A stretch of DNA of 12,817 nucleotides from Ichthyophonus hoferi (lineage: Eukaryota > Opisthokonta > Ichthyosporea > Ichthyophonida > Ichthyophonidae): positions 1 through 12,817 of the forward strand of contig NAOQ01001108.1 of assembly GCA_002751075.1 (NCBI GenBank), given 5' to 3'. This document shows positions 9,040 to 12,817 of the stretch, in pieces. The notes beneath the pieces were generated by a model that did not search any database, had not been told where the DNA came from, and saw only the letters and a list, made by a program, of their open reading frames with translations. Position 1 is the first letter of the stretch. Each line of letters begins with the position of its first letter. A program made the translations under genes and the position numbers.

Positions 9040-10460
9040 GGGTTTAATGAACATTCTTTTGTGGTGTGGTAAACTGGTTGGTGCTGGTGGTAGAAACAGA
9101 TTTGGGTGGGGCAGTTTGAAGTCCTTCAGCCATCGTGTTGGGGGTTGGTGTCCCCTTGTTTGGACAAGGGCAGTGAGTAGTGGTTGGAGTATTGAGGTAC
9201 CTCAGCTTGGGTGTATGAACGTCCAGGCATTTTAAAAAAGTAGTTTGTACTTTTTTAAATGTTGGACAATCTCTGTCCATGTGGGGCAGTGTAGACCCAT
9301 GCAGCTGGTGATTGGAATTCTGTAGGCAGAGTTGTGTGACAGGATGCCTAGTGCATTGTTAATTATGGCTATGTGGGATAATTTGTAAGTCCCACTGGTC
9401 AATTGGAATGCCAAAATTTTGCAGCAGATCATTGCAGATGAGCCAAGTTCATTGGGTAATAACTGAAATTGGATTAACTGGTCATTGGTTTTCCTATCGG
9501 CATCCGTACTAGATTGTCTGTAGGTTAAAGAGAGTTTTGCAATTTTGTCAAAGGCAAACTCTTGGTGATCCAGATCCAATAGCTCTGCATATTGTCTGGC
9601 ATGTCGGTCAACAGATGTATTGATAAAGTGCCTTGCCTGGGACTCAAATGATGAAATATACCGGGTTCCATATGTTGAGTTTGCTCTGTCGATTGCAGAT
9701 GGAGGTATTGTAAAACAGTGGGTAAGGTGGTAGAACATGCTGAACATGGTGATGTCATGCCAGTAGTCGCTGATGGTGTAAGAGTTTGCCATAAGGTGTC
9801 AGAATTCCTTAGGTCTGGAGGTCATATTAGGTATCTTGGTGGCGAAGTCGTTGATGGGTCTTGGGGGTAGTCTAATATCTGTGCCATATGCAGGTCCTTG
9901 TCCATGGTAAGCTGGGGTGCTGTGGATATGTGTTGGTCCTGTTGTCAGAGGGGGGTGGGGAAAGGCAGGTTGTGGACATGGAATGGTGATGATACTATTG
10001 GAGGTGTGTATGTCAGATTGTTCAGCGCTGACAGTGATTCATGCCCTTGGGTGTTGCTATCATTGTTGTGGGCAATAGTATTGTGTAGTCTACCATGGTC
10101 ATAACTTGGTCTTGGCCAGTTAGGTGCATTGCCAGGGTTGCATTGGCACTGGTGTAACATTGTTTTGCAGGCAGCGATTTCCTCCTGCAAGATATTAAGT
10201 TCTAGTCAGAGTTGTCATGTAGCAGAATCTTCCTGTATGGAAGCCAGTAGTTACCACTCATGGTGCAGCACAAAGTGTGTTGAGGCTATTGGAAGTGTCT
10301 GTGTCATAAGAGGAGGGATTGGTAGTGTCTCTGTGAGTGAATATAATCTGGAATCATACCGGGGAGAGATTAGACCTTCAGGTGTTGCTGGTAGCAGGTG
10401 ACTGAGAGGTCCTGGCAGGGAGGGTGTCCCTGCCACAGTGAAAGCGTGTACTGTGCCCAT
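9040..10460 (-). pseudogene. Copia gag region (fossil)
   Basis: Gag forms the virus-like particle and packages the RNA. Assignment rests on position between the primer binding site and the protease, since gag evolves fast and I recognise no strong motif. The first ATG is at 10460 and lies inside the primer binding site. The N-terminal part (to about 9950) is rich in Pro, Ser, Thr and His. A middle part (about 9790-9300) looks helical and globular, with stretches such as DRHARQYAELLDLDHQEFAFDK being compatible with a capsid domain. Near the C-terminal end there are Cys and His residues (DRDCPTFKK) that recall the tail of a zinc knuckle, but I cannot confirm a complete CCHC motif. It is a broken fossil. 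Confidence 0.75.
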
Positions 10461-10465
10461 AACCC
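10451..10465 (-). other. Primer binding site, initiator tRNA-Met half-molecule type
   Basis: The minus strand reads GGGTTATGGGCACAG immediately after the LTR end. Eukaryotic initiator tRNA-Met has CTGGGCCCATAACCC in its anticodon arm, whose complement GGGTTATGGGCCCAG matches 14 of 15 bases. Drosophila copia and yeast Ty5 are known to prime from this internal, cleaved half of the tRNA rather than from its 3' CCA end. The gag ATG lies within the site. Confidence 0.85.
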
Positions 10466-10495
10466 TATTAGCATTCTGATTTATGTATATATATG
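10466..10495 (-). repeat. Remnant of the 5' LTR (about 30 bp)
   Basis: The plus-strand segment starting TATTAGCATTCTGATTTATG matches the 5102-5131 edge of the 3' LTR at 27 of 30 positions and directly abuts the primer binding site. Beyond about 10495 the similarity to the remaining 336 bp of the LTR ceases, so nearly all of the 5' LTR is missing. The sequence that replaces it leads within about 70 bp into the third dispersed repeat copy. Confidence 0.8.
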
Positions 10496-10562
10496 TAACA
10501 TCTAATGAAATAAACTCAAAACATTACACATTTATTGTATGTATGTACACAACAACATTTCA

Positions 10563-10992
10563 TTTTAAAAAGTTTACTACATTATAATTGTGTAACAATT
10601 TATTATTGCAATTTTCCTTATATATAAATATATTTTCATTTAGTTTGCATGATTATAGTCTTTTTCCCAAAACCATAATAACATGCTAATAAAAAAAGAT
10701 TGGCAGTTGTGTAGTCTTACCCCTGATAGAAATAGATGTACAAATATGTAATCTTATCTTTGATAGTGTTTGTTTTTTCTGATTCAGTATATTCTCATAA
10801 TGGATATAGCCAATTCATATAGGAATTTTTTATGTCATGCAATCCTTAATCTGTAACTGGACTATAAGTTCAAGACACTTGTGAACTTATGCTTTACGTA
10901 TAATTTGTTACTATGAGTCACCTTATCACCTTTTATCCATAAAAAAACTATATTTTTTTTATATCTCACTACAGAAGTTACTTTTTAACATG
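10563..10992 (+). repeat. Dispersed LTR-like repeat, copy 3 (about 430 bp)
   Basis: It is collinear with copy 1: GTTTACTACATTATAATTGTG at the start, TTCATTTAGTTTGCATGATTA, the two 37-nt units (10687-10760), TTTTTTCTGATTCAGTATATT, then ATGCAATCCTTAATCTGTAACTG (about 10836-10859), the best-conserved block. Its end CTACAGAAGTTACTTTTTAACATG parallels the copy 1 end CTACAAGTCGCTTTTTAATTAACATG. It lacks about 80 nt present in the centre of copies 1 and 2. It passes directly into the integrase part of a plus-strand Copia fragment. Confidence 0.65.
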
Positions 10993-11480
10993 GGGATGGT
11001 GAGGTAGTGAATACACCTTTAAAGAATTCAAAAATTATCTTTCTCTGTATGGTATTATCTATCACTCACCATGTCAACCCCATACAACTCACAATCCAAT
11101 GGAATTGCAGAACATTTCAATAAACAATCTTAAACATTTGTAGATGTTTCCTTTGGAGTTCAAATTTTCCAAATTCTTTTTAGGCTGAAGCTATTTATTT
11201 CTGCTGCAGTTTACACTCAATCAATGCACCCAACAACATCAATCACTAATACATTTGTACCATATACATGATGAAATGATGGCAAACCACTGCCAATCAA
11301 GCAACTATGAGTATGAGGATCACATTGTTTCATCATGAGGTCATTCTTTAAAACTTGAATCCTGCTTGATGGCTGGTATGATGGTAGGCTATGACACAAC
11401 TTCAATGGCATACTGCATTTGGATAACAAGCAAAAACTTTTTGCAAATCAGTCCGTATGTGACCTTGAATGAGCATGTCA
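10990..11480 (+). pseudogene. Integrase C-terminal part of the second Copia (fossil)
   Basis: Recognisable in order are SEYTFKEFKNYLSLYGI (about 11008-11060, family: G.EY.S..F...L...GI.H), an SNGIAEH block (family: QNG.AER) at about 11095-11115, a PTTSITNTFVPY stretch (family: P......P.e.w) near 11230-11270, and VGYDTTSMAYCIWI (about 11384-11425). The last is the hallmark GY....KAYRIW segment that follows the integrase core. It is a broken fossil. The integrase assignment is secure because four motifs appear in family order. Confidence 0.85.
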
Positions 11481-11739
11481 TTATCCAGATTCACTATCCA
11501 CATCCTCCAATAGAGAGAACCATAATTTTGATCACATACAGTATTCTTAAAAAATTCATATTGAGCTTTGAACTCTATTGTCTGGACCATCTATACCTTC
11601 TCCTCTACCTTTCCAGGAGACATTTTCCTGTTGAACTTTCAATATCTGACTCTAAGGCATAGATGCATCCATGTTTACCCCTCATTTATTACAAATATAT
11701 ATAAATCCAGTTTCTGAATTAGTTTTACCTAACACTTTC
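11481..11739 (+). other. Inter-domain stretch of the second Copia
   Basis: Between the integrase tail and the reverse transcriptase remnants lies about 260 bp of AT-rich sequence, the place where Copia elements carry a poorly conserved, low-complexity linker. I recognise no motif. A plus-strand frame continues from the VGYDTTS block to 11662. Confidence 0.4.
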
Positions 11740-12780
11740 AAGCAAGCTCAGGCCTCAAAACAAAGGCTTGAATGAGAAGACACTATAAACAAAGAGTACA
11801 AGCAGCTCATGGACACAGGGACAAGTTCCAGTCCCAGCCAATGCAACAGTAATTCCTTGTCAATGGGTACTGAACATTAAATACAATATAGACAGATTAA
11901 TTGTGCAATAAAAGGTAAGGTTAATTAATGATTAAGGGATTTTACCAAAAAATATGTATTGACTACTTAAATGTTGAATCTCCAGTTGCAACATTGACAA
12001 CAATTCATACTATGGTTGCATATGCCATCACAATTGCACATAAAAATTGGTCAGATTGATGCTAGTGGTGCATTTTAAATGCCATCTTAACTGATGACGT
12101 TTACATGGCACAACCACTAGGCTATGAGGACTCTGAGTAACCAACTATTTTTTGTTTGTAATTTACAAAGGACCCTGTATGGTTTATAGCAAGCTGCTTT
12201 AACCTGGTATCTGGAACTCACCAATTATTTACAAACTAATGGGTTTACTCCTGCTAATGCTGAACCATGTCTATTTACAAAGGGCTATAGTATGGATAAC
12301 TTCATTGCTCTTACCATTTGGGTTGATGATATACTTACTATTGCAGCAAGTCAAGCTCTAATTGATAACTTTTATCTCAATCTTAACAAATATTATAAAT
12401 CCACATACTTAGGTCTGACAACACTATTCTTTGGTATGAAATTCCAGCACACATCAACTGGCATCCACATTGGTCAATCTCATAATCTAATCATGTTACT
12501 CAAGTGGCCAATCAATATAACATTATTTTATAGATAGACAAGAATATAGCTTTTCTATGCAACAAAGGGCAACTTGTGAACATTATGGGCAATACTTCTG
12601 CATCATCCACCAAGTAACTGAATATCTTTCAATAATTGGTGCTTTATCATGGATTTCACTTTGTACATGCCCAATATCACTTATATTGTAATACTGTTGG
12701 TTAGCTTTGGGTATCCTAACAGCCTACATCACATGAAAATTGTTATCAACATGCTGTCATATCTTTCTAAATCGTTAACC
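11740..12780 (+). pseudogene. Reverse transcriptase part of the second Copia (fossil)
   Basis: In order I see KEYKQLMDTGT (family: E...L...GTW) at about 11798-11830, an NIKYNIDRLI stretch (family: K.KYN.DG.I..KARLV) near 11874-11905, and DDVYMAQPLGYED (about 12093-12131; family: IYM.QP.GF). The catalytic block is represented by IWVDDILTIA (about 12316-12345), in an open stretch that continues with STYLGLTTLFFGMKF and GIHIGQSHN. Further remnants YLSIIGALSW (about 12619-12650) and a block resembling P..LHHMK...NMLSYLSKS near 12717-12775 correspond to the linker before RNase H. It is a broken fossil. Confidence 0.85.
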
Positions 12781-12817
12781 ATTGACCTACATTATGTTAA
12801 AAATATATACTTAGAGT

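Larger units (their letters stand above)
5102..10495 (-). mobile_element. Ty1/Copia LTR retrotransposon, long but broken fossil copy
   Basis: Read on the minus strand, the parts follow Copia (Pseudoviridae) order: 5' LTR remnant, primer binding site, gag, protease, integrase, reverse transcriptase, RNase H, polypurine tract, 3' LTR. Integrase lying before reverse transcriptase separates Copia from Gypsy. Recognisable signatures include DTGASMHI (protease), LWH...CDLC (integrase zinc finger), KARLV and YIDD (reverse transcriptase) and DNNSAV (RNase H). The span of about 5.4 kb is normal for the family. The copy is not intact: the 5' LTR is almost gone and the coding part has roughly ten or more interruptions. 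The 30 bp shared by the two LTRs differ at 3 positions, which suggests an old insertion, though the sample is tiny. It is richer in G+C than its flanks. Confidence 0.95.
10985..12780 (+). mobile_element. Second Ty1/Copia fragment, plus strand, heavily decayed
   Basis: This segment holds plus-strand remnants of a Copia polyprotein in correct order from mid-integrase through reverse transcriptase, with the start of the RNase H linker near the window end. Gag, protease and the front of integrase are absent, and it lacks an identified LTR unless repeat copy 3 is its 5' LTR. It is AT-rich like the surrounding DNA, whereas the minus-strand Copia is not. It is a decayed fossil with many interruptions, clearly more eroded than its neighbour. 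The element may continue past the window end. Confidence 0.85.

Noticed and set aside
1-12817. tRNA or rRNA genes, CRISPR arrays, bacterial or phage systems
   Set aside because: No B-box or T-loop with a supporting cloverleaf, no regular spacer arrays, and no bacterial-type gene layout were seen on either strand.

Overview
The window looks like a eukaryotic, transposon-rich, gene-poor stretch. I find no host gene I can name, no tRNA or rRNA, and no bacterial-type operon or ribosome binding site. Most of it is very AT-rich, broken only by a richer block that coincides with an LTR retrotransposon. A transposon-laden fungal genome would fit (for example a large AT-rich one), but the sequence does not prove the clade.

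Layout. 1-3030: AT-rich DNA with no recognisable gene, one fold-back structure with a 14-nt tandem repeat (about 1523-1613) and one short unrecognised ORF (1985-2251, +). 3031-4701: two direct copies of a 420-480 bp repeat with LTR-like ends (3031-3510 and 4283-4701) around a 772-bp spacer. 4702-5101: nothing recognisable. 5102-10495: one long Ty1/Copia-type LTR retrotransposon on the minus strand, in the order (sense direction) 5' LTR remnant, primer binding site, gag, protease, integrase, reverse transcriptase, RNase H, polypurine tract, 3' LTR. It is an old, broken copy, with roughly ten or more interruptions. 10563-10992: a third copy of the dispersed repeat. 10985-12780: a second, more decayed Copia fragment on the plus strand (integrase to reverse transcriptase), running towards the window end.

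The best-supported observations are these. The minus-strand Copia has a primer binding site matching the anticodon arm of initiator methionine tRNA (half-tRNA priming, as in Drosophila copia and yeast Ty5), and the first gag ATG lies inside that site. Its 5' LTR is cut down to about 30 bp, while the 3' LTR is a full 366 bp. The three-copy repeat with TGTTA...TAACA-like ends and an internal 37-nt tandem duplication may be an undescribed LTR family or non-autonomous element.

The parts do not form a working pathway. They are layered mobile-element fossils, and I see no sign of a new functional system.
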